Below are positions 29,724-38,203 of a stretch of 38,203 bases of DNA, one piece after another. The DNA is from Setomelanomma holmii (lineage: Eukaryota; Ascomycota; Dothideomycetes; Pleosporales; Phaeosphaeriaceae). Each line of letters starts with the position of its first letter. Position 1 is the first letter of the stretch. A program made the position numbers and the translations under genes. The stretch covers positions 194,185 to 232,387 of the forward strand of contig ML978201.1 in NCBI GenBank assembly GCA_010015745.1, read 5' to 3'. The notes below the pieces were generated by a model that was not told the origin of the DNA, did not search any database, and worked only from the letters and a program-made list of their open reading frames with translations.

Positions 29724-31578
29724 TCAGCCGTGTCGTGACTGAGATGGTGGTGGAGCTGCTGCAGCACCTGAGGCCTCCCTACCATTCTGAGCCTGCGCAG
29801 CTGCTCTCTTTTTAGAAGCTGCCTTAACAGAAGCCCTGAGGCTATGTCTTCTAGCCTTTTGGGACGTTTTTTGAGCTTGTTGAAGTCGTTGTTGAGCCCT
29901 ACAAGCAGCTGCTCGTGAGGCCTGTTCAGCAGCCTTCCTAGCCCTCTCAGTCTCACGTGCTATGCGAGCTGCTGCCCTTGCTATACGCCTCTGTTGAGCT
30001 GCCTGAAGCTTAGCCTGCTTCTGATCCTCTCGTACACGAGCTTTCTCAGCTTTCTGGAATTGTTGTTGCTCCTCCTCTAGCTCCTGCTGCCGCAGGCGAT
30101 CACGTGCTTCCTTCACCTTGCTAGGAGACCAGAATACAGCTCCACCATGATAGTCCTCGCTCCGCTCTAGAGGCAGAGCCTTGCCTCGATTCCTGCGTAG
30201 CCTCTCGGTGTTAAGAGCCTCCTTAAGCCTCGTGTTCTCATGCTCAGCAAGTACTGATCTGATTGAGAGTTGGTGGATCGTTTGATTGAGCTTTGATATC
30301 CTCTTCTGGTCTCTATCAGCTACAGCGCAATCAAGTAGCTGCCTAATCTTCCTCCAATTAGATGTGCTTAAAGCTGAGGAGTCGCTATTGCTTGAGTGAT
30401 CTGGTGTAGGCTGCCTTGCATTAAATCTCTTGAGTATCACCTCTGGGTTAAAAGGTGAAAGGCCTGTCGCCTGGAAGGCCTTTAGGATAGTCTCCTTCTT
30501 GAACGTAGCCTTCCAGGCAGCTATAAACATCAGATAGAAGTCTCTCTTGCTCATAGAAGTGAGCCCTTGACACCTCTCCATAAAGGCTGCTACCTGGCTT
30601 GAGTAGGCAGTTGAGAGAGGCTTGAACATGACAACATTCAAGCGGCTGAAGCGTGTGGGTTGAATGAGGAGGATAGACCATGAGGAGAATTCTGTTATGA
30701 TCGCAGTACTCAATAAAATCCATCGTGAGATGAGATCCATGGCCATCAAGAATAAGTAATCGATAGCTCGATCGAGCCTTGCTCTTTGTAGAGCGATCAA
30801 ATACGCGTTTAAGCCAAGTTAGGCCTATGTCGTTGTTCGTCCATCCAGATGGTGAGGCAGCAAAGAAAGCTTGATGAGTATTAGGATCAAAAGCTTGAAG
30901 CCACAAGTCTTGGAGCGAGCCTGAGGTCGACCGATGTATGATTGCAGGATCGAGAGCAGATCCATCCGCGCATATACAGGCTAGCAGCGTTATCCACTCT
31001 CGATTGCCATCCTGAATATGAGCCTTAATCTTCCCCTCCTCATACATCCTCTTGCTGAACACCCGCTTCGAACGAGTAAGGAATCCTAACATAAAGCCCT
31101 TCTCGTCTATATTGTACGTGTGGCGAGGCTCAATATTGTATTGGCTGATCTTACTGCGTAGGAGCTCAAAGTAGAGGCTATACTTTGACTGAGAGTCAGC
31201 CTGGTGGCGCGATCAATCAATTTCAGTTGCCCAGCATGAGATGAGATTGACCTCGTGTCGCTTGATATAACGATCAACCCAGCCTTTCCCTAGCTCTCTT
31301 TTGGCGATATCTGAGGCAAAGCGTCGTATCATAGCTCGGGTAGGTGGTAAGCCTCGCTCGGTAAGCTGTTTGATATATCTTAGAAGCTCCTGCTCTTGCT
31401 AGGGGTGGAGAGCCTGTTGATTTTCTGCCATGATACTGCGTGAGCCTGCACGGCCCTGGTGTCTCCGCGCAAGCGTTGTACGATCGCAGTGATACTCTAT
31501 TGCAATCTGACGATAGCTAAGCTTCTCACCAGGCCTCAGAGATTCTATAGCTGCAAGCGCAGCCTCAATTGAGCTCAT
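29724..31578 (-). pseudogene. pogo/Fot1-type transposase, mutated
   Basis: From ATG 31578 the frame opens with a psq-type helix-turn-helix (MSSIEAALAAIESLRPGEKL, YRQIAIEYHCDRTTLARR). It then meets TAG 31399-31401 and TGA 31213-31215, between which lies the CENP-B-like half (ERGLPPTRAMIRRFASD, GWVDRYIKRH). The DDE core follows: first Asp in YNIDEKGFMLG, second in LILDGHGSHLT, and the third expected in LQPLD, 35 residues further. An extra A near 30640 turns that Asp codon into Glu and shifts the frame. The shifted frame (VVMFKPLSTAYSSQVAAFM, AFQATGLSPFNPEVIL) runs to a stop at 29724-29726. The last 150 residues are a Gln/Arg/Ala/Lys-rich coiled coil. The spacing marks a DD35D, Fot1-like enzyme. 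Confidence 0.92.
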
Positions 31579-31624
31579 GTTGGTGGAGTTATCGCTTGTT
31601 GAAGTTTGGTTGTTGTCTAGGTGG

Positions 31625-31668
31625 GGTGGCTCGAACGGCCGGGTGGCTCGGACGGCCGGGCACCACGG
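31625..31668 (-). repeat. right TIR of pogo element
   Basis: Inverted partner of 29541-29584 with one mismatch in the inner 17-mer (GTTCG for GTCCG). Followed by the TA target duplicate at 31669-31670. Confidence 0.92.
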
Positions 31669-32668
31669 TACCGGATAAAACACGTTATTACACGTTCGCA
31701 ATACTTACTCAGTGTATAGTCTCCAGGTGCGTAGGGCAGAGAAGATCTGGGCCCAATCAAACTGATTGGCGCCCATGTACTCTTGTCGCTTCAGATCGCG
31801 CAGCTTCATGGTCTCTCGCTGCTCAGGAGTCCAAAACTTAGCATCGGCGGGGTTCGATGGCAGCCCATACCAGGACCAAGGTATCACAATCAGAGACGTG
31901 AGCCCTTAAATGATGTAGAGCCATGACCACGCACGAAGACTACCGACGCTGCCAATAAGAGTGATGCCAGCGGCGACAAGACCTCCAAACATTGCACTCA
32001 AAGCTGTGGCGGCAAAAAAGTATGCAACACGCATGCCTTGCTCCTCTCGATTGTAGACCATGGTGATCTATAGGCTGATGCAGGGAAAGAAGTCTGACTC
32101 ACATATGCCCAGAACGAGACGACAGGCAAGGAGACTGCCATAATTCTTGGCGAACGCCGTGCCGATCGTGACCATGGATCAGGCGAGGGTCATAGCGGCA
32201 ATGGCGCGATGCGCTTTAAGCCATCTCAAGGACAATACGAAGGGTACCATAAAGACGACATAAGTGACGAAGAATAGGCTGACCACGGTACTGAGAGGCT
32301 GAGCTGGTTGGTAAGTCCGGCAACGGCAGCATTGCCGATGTTACTCTGGTCAAGGTAGGCTACAAGAAGAGTGGAAGGTTAGTGTCCTGTGCGACTTGAA
32401 CGATGGAGTGATCGGGCATGCGAGCATTGAGGACTTATCGAAGAAATAGTGGGCGTAGAAGAGAGGTCCAAAGCACTTATCTAGGCGACGCAGTACCTTC
32501 TTCTCGATGACCGGATCGATAGTGAGCTGAGATATGTCTCCTGAGTCAATTGACGTCTCTTGATCACTCCTGACTGCAGCAAGCTCGGCCTTCGTACGCT
32601 CGATATATTCAATGTCTTGCTGAGATGCAGTCTTTGTAGGTAGTATAGCTGTGGCTAGCCTGAATCAT

Positions 32669-33309
32669 GCGAAAACAAAGGCCTGGGAGAAATTGATTGA
32701 AGTGTTGAGCGAAGATTAATGATTCCAAGTCGTGGTCATACGGTCAGAAGAGGGTGTTCAAGCAAAGCTGGGAGACAGGCCTAAGCATTGTGTCGTTCAG
32801 ACATCACTACATCCTTATCTGTCATTGCGAACGAATCGTGTACCTGCTATCGGCTATGTCTTCGAATTGCGAGGGAACTGGAGCGTCATAGACTCGACGG
32901 TGTATCAACGGGAACCGTTCCCAGCTGGTGCGGCATATGGTTCGTAATAACGGCCTCGGTGCTCCGCCCGCCGTCACAAACAAATTCCTTGCAGTCTTGA
33001 TAGCATTTCGATGAGGGACAACAGAAGCGCCACTCTTTTGGTTGATCTCGTCGGAAGCTGGTCGCTTGATGCCAAGGCGATCTGTAACCTCTACTGTCAG
33101 TCATCGTTGTTGATGAAGGAAGTGGAAAGGGCAGGGTCAGAGGGCTGGTTTGGCAGGTCGTGGGCCGTGCACGCTTCAGGCAGACACAATCCTTCCGAAC
33201 TCGACGAGTGGACAGACCGTCCGACAACTTCTTCGATGCACCCTCCATCATTGCTGACAGCACCAACACCATCTCTGAGGACCTCCTTCCTCGTCCAACA
33301 TACCATAGC
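32669..33309. other. intergenic between dead transporter and dead regulator
   Basis: Divergent promoter region. Frames on both strands (for example minus 32886..33311) show no recognisable motif and no splice support. Confidence 0.4.
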
Positions 33310-35706
33310 ATGAACCAGCCAGTCGGAGGAGATACTACGGACCAAGCGTCAACGCAGAGTCGTATCGGCGAGGTTGTGGTTGTCTCGTACGTTCAGTACC
33401 CCTGGGGCCAGACGATCCCATGATCATAGCATCTGGCTTTTCTCCTATCTAATTGCGCATTGTTACTTCATCCACTGGCGTCAGAGCTGATTTGCATATC
33501 ATAGCTGTGAGCAGTGTCCCCAACGCAAGGTGCGCTTCACCTCATGTGCTTTTGACATTAGCTTAGTATTGCGGAATGACATATGAGACTCAAAGGTCAA
33601 ATGCGACAGACGAAAGCCCTGCTCAAGATGTCTGAGAGCAAAAGAGGAATGCGTCGTATTAGGAACTGGAGAAAGGTCAAGGTATGGCGCACATCCAATC
33701 CACTATGCCACTGCGAAGACGGATCATCCAGAAGCCTGTCCCGTATCGCAGCAGCTGACATTGTCGCACGAAAGACCTACCTCCAAAAAGTATATACGAG
33801 TGCTTGAGAACAAGATCAGCACTCTGGAACAATTCATCAGTAGACTCGCCACGGCTGATGAGGCCACGCGTATCTTATTGCTGAATAATTCGCCTTCTTT
33901 ATCTACTTCACCAAAGGTTCAGTCTCCTTTAGGCCACCGAGTAACGCGAACAACGATTTATCAAGGTCTCAACGGTGCAGTTCCATCCGTCTCAACGTCA
34001 GACTCGGGTAATCGTGTCTAAGCTAGAACACGCGAAGGGCGAATGTGCAAGCACAGCACGAGTACATGTACACAATTCTACGGTGGCACGTCTCTTTTCC
34101 AGATGGATATGTCCGAAGCTATTACGCCACCAGATAGACCACCTAGACTATCTTAGGCAACGGACCTCGAAGGCGTGCCATAGAGCTTAACGCAATTTGG
34201 AAATGCAGAGCATTTTTCTTTCCACCCAAAGGATGAAACCTGCCCGAAACTCATTGCCAACTTCTTCCAGAATTGCTATCCATTCAATATGCACGTCTAT
34301 CGTGAGTGGTTTCTCCGAGACTATCATGCTGGTCAAGGGCCATACTACTTTGATACGCTTCTTTTCACCATCTGTGCCGCAGGTGCTCTCATCACGCCGG
34401 ACTCATCGCAACAACACACCTTCGAACTCTTCTTTCGCAAAGCTGAAGCCATGGGGTCCTTGACTCCCTTTACATGCCGGACCTCACCATTCTTCAAGCA
34501 TTAATTACGTTAGGATGCGTCGAGATTGGGCAAGGACGAAGCTCGAAAGGATGATTATACTGCGGAATGGCGTTCCGGCTGACGCACGAGATGGGACTAC
34601 ATCTTGATCCTAACAATTGGAAACACCATAGGTCCGCGTCTTCCATGGATCGAGAGATCCTACGACGAGTATATTGGGCAGTCTTCATTACCAATAAACA
34701 ACTCAGTATGTACTTTAGTCGCCCACCGGCTCTCTACCCGCAAGAAGCCGACGTCAAGAACACGATTCGCATCCCCTACCCCGACGAATGGAAACATCTC
34801 TTAGACCTATACATCTGCAAGGGCACATCATCGACCGCATTCGAGGATGGCATTCCCCTGGTTGCATGTTGGGTGCATCGAGTCGAGCTAGCTAAAATCC
34901 TACACGTCATGATTGTCGATGTATTTGAGAACCGAAGATCGCACTCCGCAGAAACAACAACGACAGCAGAGGCAGCAGCCGTCATTGCTATCGCGAGGGG
35001 TGCAACAAGTGCATGACTCACTCGTCCGCTGGCTCACCAGCCTGCCGCAAAAACTGCAATGGAGCCACTGGACCGTAGGACAAATTCCGTCTTATGTGCT
35101 TCACTTGCACTTGCTTTTCCACACCACGATGATTGTATTACATCGCCCGCCGCGGAAAGACTTTGACGATGAATCTGTGAATGATGGCGAAGGGGTATAA
35201 ATATGTTACCAGTCGTTATCAGCTATACTGCGGCTGCTTAAGAATTACAAGACGCACTACAGTTTCGACTTCTTACCACTCGATTTCGTGCGGACACTTG
35301 CATTGGCGGCAGAAGTCGTTATGATGAGAAGGTATATGAATAAGGCATCGTGGAACGATAAGAATATTTCCCGGCCAATGACGCAAATCCTAGAGGCCAT
35401 GACTCGATTCAGCACGCTTATCCATGCGTGCAGAACATTCGGAAGAGTGTTGTGTTGAGTATGCAGGCTGGCCAGGTTTCTGATGTCGAAGAGCAAGCGG
35501 AGGGGGCAGACAGGCTGGATATTGATCTTATGGACCTTTTCCAGCCCGGGGAAGGTCCATTCCCAGGGCTTAATTGGGATACTGGGGACGGTGGAAGCGT
35601 CAATAGTGCCGAATTAGGGTTCTTGGTGACAGACCATTTTCTAAATGAGCACTATGCGTGGGGGATGGGACACTGGATCAGGATATGCTGGCTTGAAGGA
35701 AGGTGA
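33310..35706 (+). pseudogene. Zn2Cys6 fungal transcription factor, broken
   Basis: Exons 33310..33386 and 33505..33529 plus a long third exon from 33596 rebuild a perfect binuclear zinc cluster: CEQCPQRK joined to VKCDRRKPCSRC and LRAKEEC, spacing CX2CX6CX5CX2CX6C. A linker and short coiled coil follow (PTSKKYIRVLENKISTLEQF). The body then has TAA 34019-34021, TAG 34154-34156 and TAG 34181-34183 in one frame. A frame change follows near 34455, with a TGA near 34550 in KG-stop-LYCGMAFRL. Middle-domain blocks are YGGTSLFQ, NCYPFNMHVYREWFLRDYH, MAFRLTHEMGLHLDPNNW, DREILRRVYWAVFITNKQL and YFSRPPALYPQEADV. More frame changes occur near 34950 and 35430, with TAA 35198-35200. The 3' end is uncertain. 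The family binds CGG-type sites and controls nearby genes; here the neighbours are a transporter and an enzyme, all dead. Confidence 0.87.
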
Positions 35707-35749
35707 ATCTACAGGTATGTTTGAGTATCATCACTGCTCCTCCATACAA

Positions 35750-36611
35750 TCAGACTAATATGTCGTTTCCCAGGCAATCAAGTACAAGCATACATCCAGG
35801 ATCATGAGCCATTATGGTGCCTTCCAGACCTGCTCTCATAACAGCTTCCTGTGGAGTCACGCCGTAGCCCCAGAACACCGGTACATCATCATCATCGCCG
35901 GCCACCTCGCTCAGTGGTCGCCCATCTAGTGTTAGAGGAGCATCACCCAATTGCGGACTGTTGATGTCCTTGATACCAAGCCTCTCCAAGGGATCCCAAC
36001 CCCACGCCAGACATTCTCCGTGGGTGGGAAGGTAGCGGCGCGTGATTGCACGAATCTTGGGGATGTCACACTTCTTGTACGGTCTCATGGATACCACGTA
36101 GGTACCAGCAGTGAAGAGGCCCGCCGGATTTAGCGGAATATTGGTCCGATACATTGGCACGTTACAGGCCATGACAGAATGTCGAGGCGGCAAGCTCGCA
36201 ACTGACAGGGCGGACTCGAAGCTGTAACTGCAGCCAATGAGAAATGCGACATGATCAGAAGTCTATTCGGACTCAATGTCCAGCACACTCGCGCCCGCAA
36301 GTTTGGAGTCGGTGTAGATGTTGAAGCGATGGCGGGCAGTCGAATCGGAGATCCAGGTGTGCTGCAACTCTGTCTCCATTGACCGCGGGAAGATGAGACT
36401 TGAGGTTGGCAAAGTCACCAGGACTTGAGGACTCTGCAAGAAGCGGGTAAGGAACTGGATCGCGTGCGCAGAGCTCCCGGAAATCGGAGGCATAACGAGA
36501 TGGGAGCACCATCAGTTTGGCCTGGATATGATGGGGCGCCAAGCCCGATGTGGATTTGGTGTGCTTGTTGGTACGAGCAGCAAGACGAGCATCAAGACCA
36601 GTGAAGAACAT
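35750..36611 (-). pseudogene. DUF1445/D-glutamate cyclase-like protein, broken
   Basis: From ATG 36611 the frame reads SGLAPHHIQAKLMVLPSRYA, DFRELCARDPVPYPLLAES and SSPGDFANLKSHLP, the usual start of DUF1445 proteins. A one-base change near 36335 shifts the frame to RFNIYTDSKLAGASVLDIES. TAG 36263-36265 follows, probably from a Trp codon, and then DHVAFLIGCSYSFESAL, NIPLNPAGLF, YVVSMRP, PVFWGYGVTPQEAVM and AHDPGCMLVLD to the stop at 35750. The mammalian mitochondrial member of this family converts D-glutamate to 5-oxo-D-proline; the fungal role is less sure. About 280 residues once joined is the normal family length. It converges on the regulator, with 43 bp between them. Confidence 0.87.
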
Positions 36612-37303
36612 GGTCTTTGTTACTGTACAAGATTGACTTGTCAGTCTCGAAGGAGCAATCGTGGTGCTCGTGATGATTGTCATGATGACTGGAAGTGAAC
36701 AAGAAATGATTGGTAACTAGGAGAAGCAGAAGACAGAAACTTGGAACCAGCGCAAGCCTACGAGGGTGCATGGTGTTGTTGTCTTGTATCATAGGTTGAT
36801 GGGAGGTCGGACATATCATGGGTAGAGCCGCTCGGAGACGGAGCGCCGTCGCCGCTATCTAGACTCGAAAATGAAACGGAGTTGATCGTCGATGCACATC
36901 TGAGGCAACGGACGCATTACCACTACTTGTCCTGTAGGCACGGGCATGACTGGCGCTGCTGGTCGAAGCGAATGCAACGTGACCTCGCTTCAAGGCCCGG
37001 TCTGCGCGAGAGCGGCAGGCATGGCACCTGCGCGGGGCACCGTTGTCGTCACCTTCATCGCAGCACGTACGGCGTCTACCTATGTAGACATCCCGCCACG
37101 CGCGAATCACAACTTTTCGTTAGCTATGCGACGACGTATGGTTTCCAGAGCCCTGTTTCAAATCCCCGGATCGCACAACTTTGGTGATTGCGCCTTGCTG
37201 CTATGCGCCGGCGGATTTGCTTCGAGCTGAGAGTGGTTTTGCTGACAAGCTGCCCAGCCATTCGTGTCTGTACTCGGTAGTGGTAACTGGTCGATCCCGG
37301 ATC
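36612..37303. other. intergenic, nothing recognised
   Basis: Divergent spacer between the dead cyclase and HET gene 3. Open frames are short, overlap on both strands and have no motif. Confidence 0.4.
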
Positions 37304-37919
37304 ATGGGTGAAGACACAGCACCCGCTGAATTCTCGGACGATAGCGCTGCGGAAACCTCGTACCAGAGCCCAGACAGGCCACTTTTCGAGTATCAACCTT
37401 TGGACACGACTATCGCGTCCTTTCGCTTGATCAGGGTATTGCCGACCAGATCTGCAGATGGTCATCTGAGACTCAAGCTCTGGCATGACATTGTCTCAGT
37501 CAAGCCGCATCGAGAGGCCAAACGCCCGTATCGTTGCCTCTCATATCGTTGGGGCGATCAGACATGCCGTAAACCAATACTGCTCAACGGGAAACTCTTC
37601 TTCGTTGGCACAAACTTGCACGACTTCTTGGAGGAGACCTTCATCTGGAGTCGAAGTCCCCCCAACAGGAGTATATTTGACGAAGCTCTTTGGATCGACT
37701 CAATTTGTATCAACCAGGAGTCGGTGGAAGAGCGAGGCCATCAGGTCCAACGCATGGAACGGATATACGCTCGCGCGCGTCTGGTCCTGGTATGGCTTGG
37801 GAAAGCAACGCTTCCCTCAGATGAGTTAAAAGAGTGGATAGTGAGCTCGAGGGGAGCACCGGAGGGACCTTTCCAGCCCGAATGCCCACCGAACTTGCGC
37901 CAGCAATGGGATCGAATTC
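37304..37919 (+). pseudogene. HET-domain gene 3, cut off by an LTR retrotransposon
   Basis: From ATG 37304 about 205 codons are intact: FEYQPLDTTIASFRLIRVLP, YRCLSYRWGDQTCRKPILLN, NLHDFLEETF, ALWIDSICINQESVEERGHQ, IYARARLVLVWLGKA and LKEWI. This covers the first two thirds of a HET domain. The blocks normally following (YWSR.W..QE, D.R..VY.LLG) are missing, and the frame enters the LTR and stops at 37948. The protein is the closest relative in the window of HET gene 1, sharing LPTRS.DG.L, LWID.ICI and ERGHQV/ERSHQV. A truncated HET fragment could still be expressed, but the full gene is disrupted. Confidence 0.8.
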
Positions 37920-38203
37920 TGTCAGCATCTACGCCTACTCAGGAGTAGCGCGTTTCATTACTGATTATGTAATAGGAGGATATATATTCGCTCTCTTTGA
38001 TATACTTATCAATCAACCAACTTCTTCCTCAATCCTCCTCTCTCACATGTTAACAGTTATGAGCCCGGAAGCCCTTTTATACTAAGTTGAGTTCACCTAT
38101 ACCCTGCGAGAGACCTGATAGCTACGATGGCTACAGAAGGAGACCTTTTGATCACTAAGGCCACAGTCATCCTCGAGAGGCCATCAGATTGGCAGAGGTG
38201 GCT
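37920..38203 (+). mobile_element. 5' end of a copia-type LTR retrotransposon
   Basis: A candidate 136-bp LTR runs from TGTCAGCATC (37920) to CATGTTAACA (38055). Its ends are imperfect inverted repeats matching at 7 of 10 positions. The LTR contains a TATATATTC box and a pyrimidine-rich tail. Directly after it lies the primer-binding site, and from ATG 38127 a frame encodes MATEGDLLITKATVILERPS then DWQRW, like the start of copia Gag. The element continues past the window edge. The left LTR boundary is inferred from the loss of HET similarity and could be a few bases off. Confidence 0.7.
38056..38066 (+). promoter_or_regulatory. retrotransposon primer-binding site for half initiator tRNA-Met
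   Basis: GTTATGAGCCC follows the LTR end TTAACA without a gap. It is the reverse complement of GGGCTCATAAC, the anticodon-arm sequence (CAT anticodon) of fungal initiator tRNA-Met. Drosophila copia uses the same internal region after cleavage of the tRNA, not the 3' end. Confidence 0.7.

Larger units (their letters stand above)
29541..31668 (-). mobile_element. 2128-bp Tc1/mariner-pogo (Fot1-type) transposon
   Basis: Inverted repeats of 44 bp (29541-29584 and 31625-31668) differ at one position, and TA flanks both sides (29539-29540, 31669-31670). The single gene inside is a DDE_1-type transposase, listed separately. The outer repeat begins CCGTGGTGCC and contains CCGGCCGTCCGAGCCAC twice in tandem. 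Near-identical ends suggest fairly recent insertion, while the transposase already carries two stops and a frameshift, so this copy cannot move itself. Confidence 0.93.
28306..32668 (-). pseudogene. ACS/Dal5-type MFS transporter, broken and split by transposons
   Basis: The gene reads from about 32668 down to a normal-looking stop at 28306. It resembles the allantoate-permease (anion:cation symporter) family. Landmarks are QQDIEYIERTKAELAAV, KKVLRRLDKCFGPLF, YLDQSNIGNAAVAGL, CRLVLGICES, REEQGMRVAYFFAATALS, PWSWYGLPSNPADAKFW and ALRTWRLYT. Then comes an intron carrying two transposons (29028..31708), followed by IQFFQDIFLYSFSTFLPSIL, NNTAPHYRRATFLGISQS and QIYRQAPYKLGRW. Lesions are TGA 32179-32181, TAG 32068-32070, TAA 31906-31908, an intron donor at 32438 reading ATAAGT where GTAAGT is expected, a frame change near 32295, and an extra TA near 28567 creating TAG TAG. 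Without the transposons the split intron would be a normal 83 nt. Confidence 0.88.

Noticed and set aside
29724..30800. 358-codon open frame as an unknown coiled-coil protein
   Set aside because: It is the shifted second half of the pogo transposase. Its first ~60 codons are an out-of-frame reading of the DDE core.
1..38203. CRISPR array or bacterial-type operon
   Set aside because: The sequence is eukaryotic with spliced genes, and no spaced direct-repeat array is present.

Overview
The window looks like chromosomal DNA of a filamentous ascomycete, most likely a Dothideomycete-type plant-associated fungus (inference). The support is short GT-AG introns of 45-83 nt, two xylan-degradation genes carrying fungal CBM1 cellulose-binding modules, three HET-domain genes, a Zn2Cys6 regulator, Fot1/pogo-type DNA transposons and a copia-type retrotransposon. 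Start codons and splice sites below were read from the sequence; family names come from motif recognition only.

Left part (1-24.2 kb, mostly working genes). In order: a truncated SMP-30/gluconolactonase-like ORF (+), a ~20-bp degenerate minisatellite, a cysteine-rich single-pass membrane protein (-), a gluconokinase (-), the retromer subunit VPS26 (+, four exons), an aquaglyceroporin-like gene (+) with both NPA boxes altered and an apparent GT-TG intron, a malic-acid/TDT transporter (+), a HET gene (-) whose core motif is deleted, a GH11-CBM1 xylanase pseudogene (-) facing an intact CE5-CBM1 acetylxylan esterase (+), a SulP-STAS-cNMP transporter of the yeast YGR125W/Vsb1 type (-), and a sugar-porter MFS transporter (-).

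Right part (24.2-38.2 kb, a gene graveyard). A second HET gene (+) has many stop codons and frameshifts. An ACS/Dal5-type MFS transporter (-), a Zn2Cys6 regulator (+) and a DUF1445/D-glutamate cyclase-like enzyme (-) follow each other and are all broken, which looks like one dead small catabolic cluster. Two DNA transposons sit back to back inside one intron of the dead transporter and share a TA: a 466-bp deletion derivative and a 2128-bp pogo/Fot1-type element, itself mutated. The window ends with a third HET gene cut off by a copia-type LTR. Its primer-binding site matches the anticodon arm of initiator tRNA-Met, pointing to half-tRNA priming.

Many of the stop codons in the dead genes can be explained by C-to-T or G-to-A changes (CAG to TAG, CGA to TGA, TGG to TGA/TAG). 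This is what repeat-induced point mutation or simple neglect would leave; no index was computed. The strongest observations are the double transposon insertion in an intron, the GT-TG intron with SPT/SPA boxes in the aquaporin, the GH11 pseudogene with an untouched CBM1, and the dead transporter-regulator-enzyme trio.
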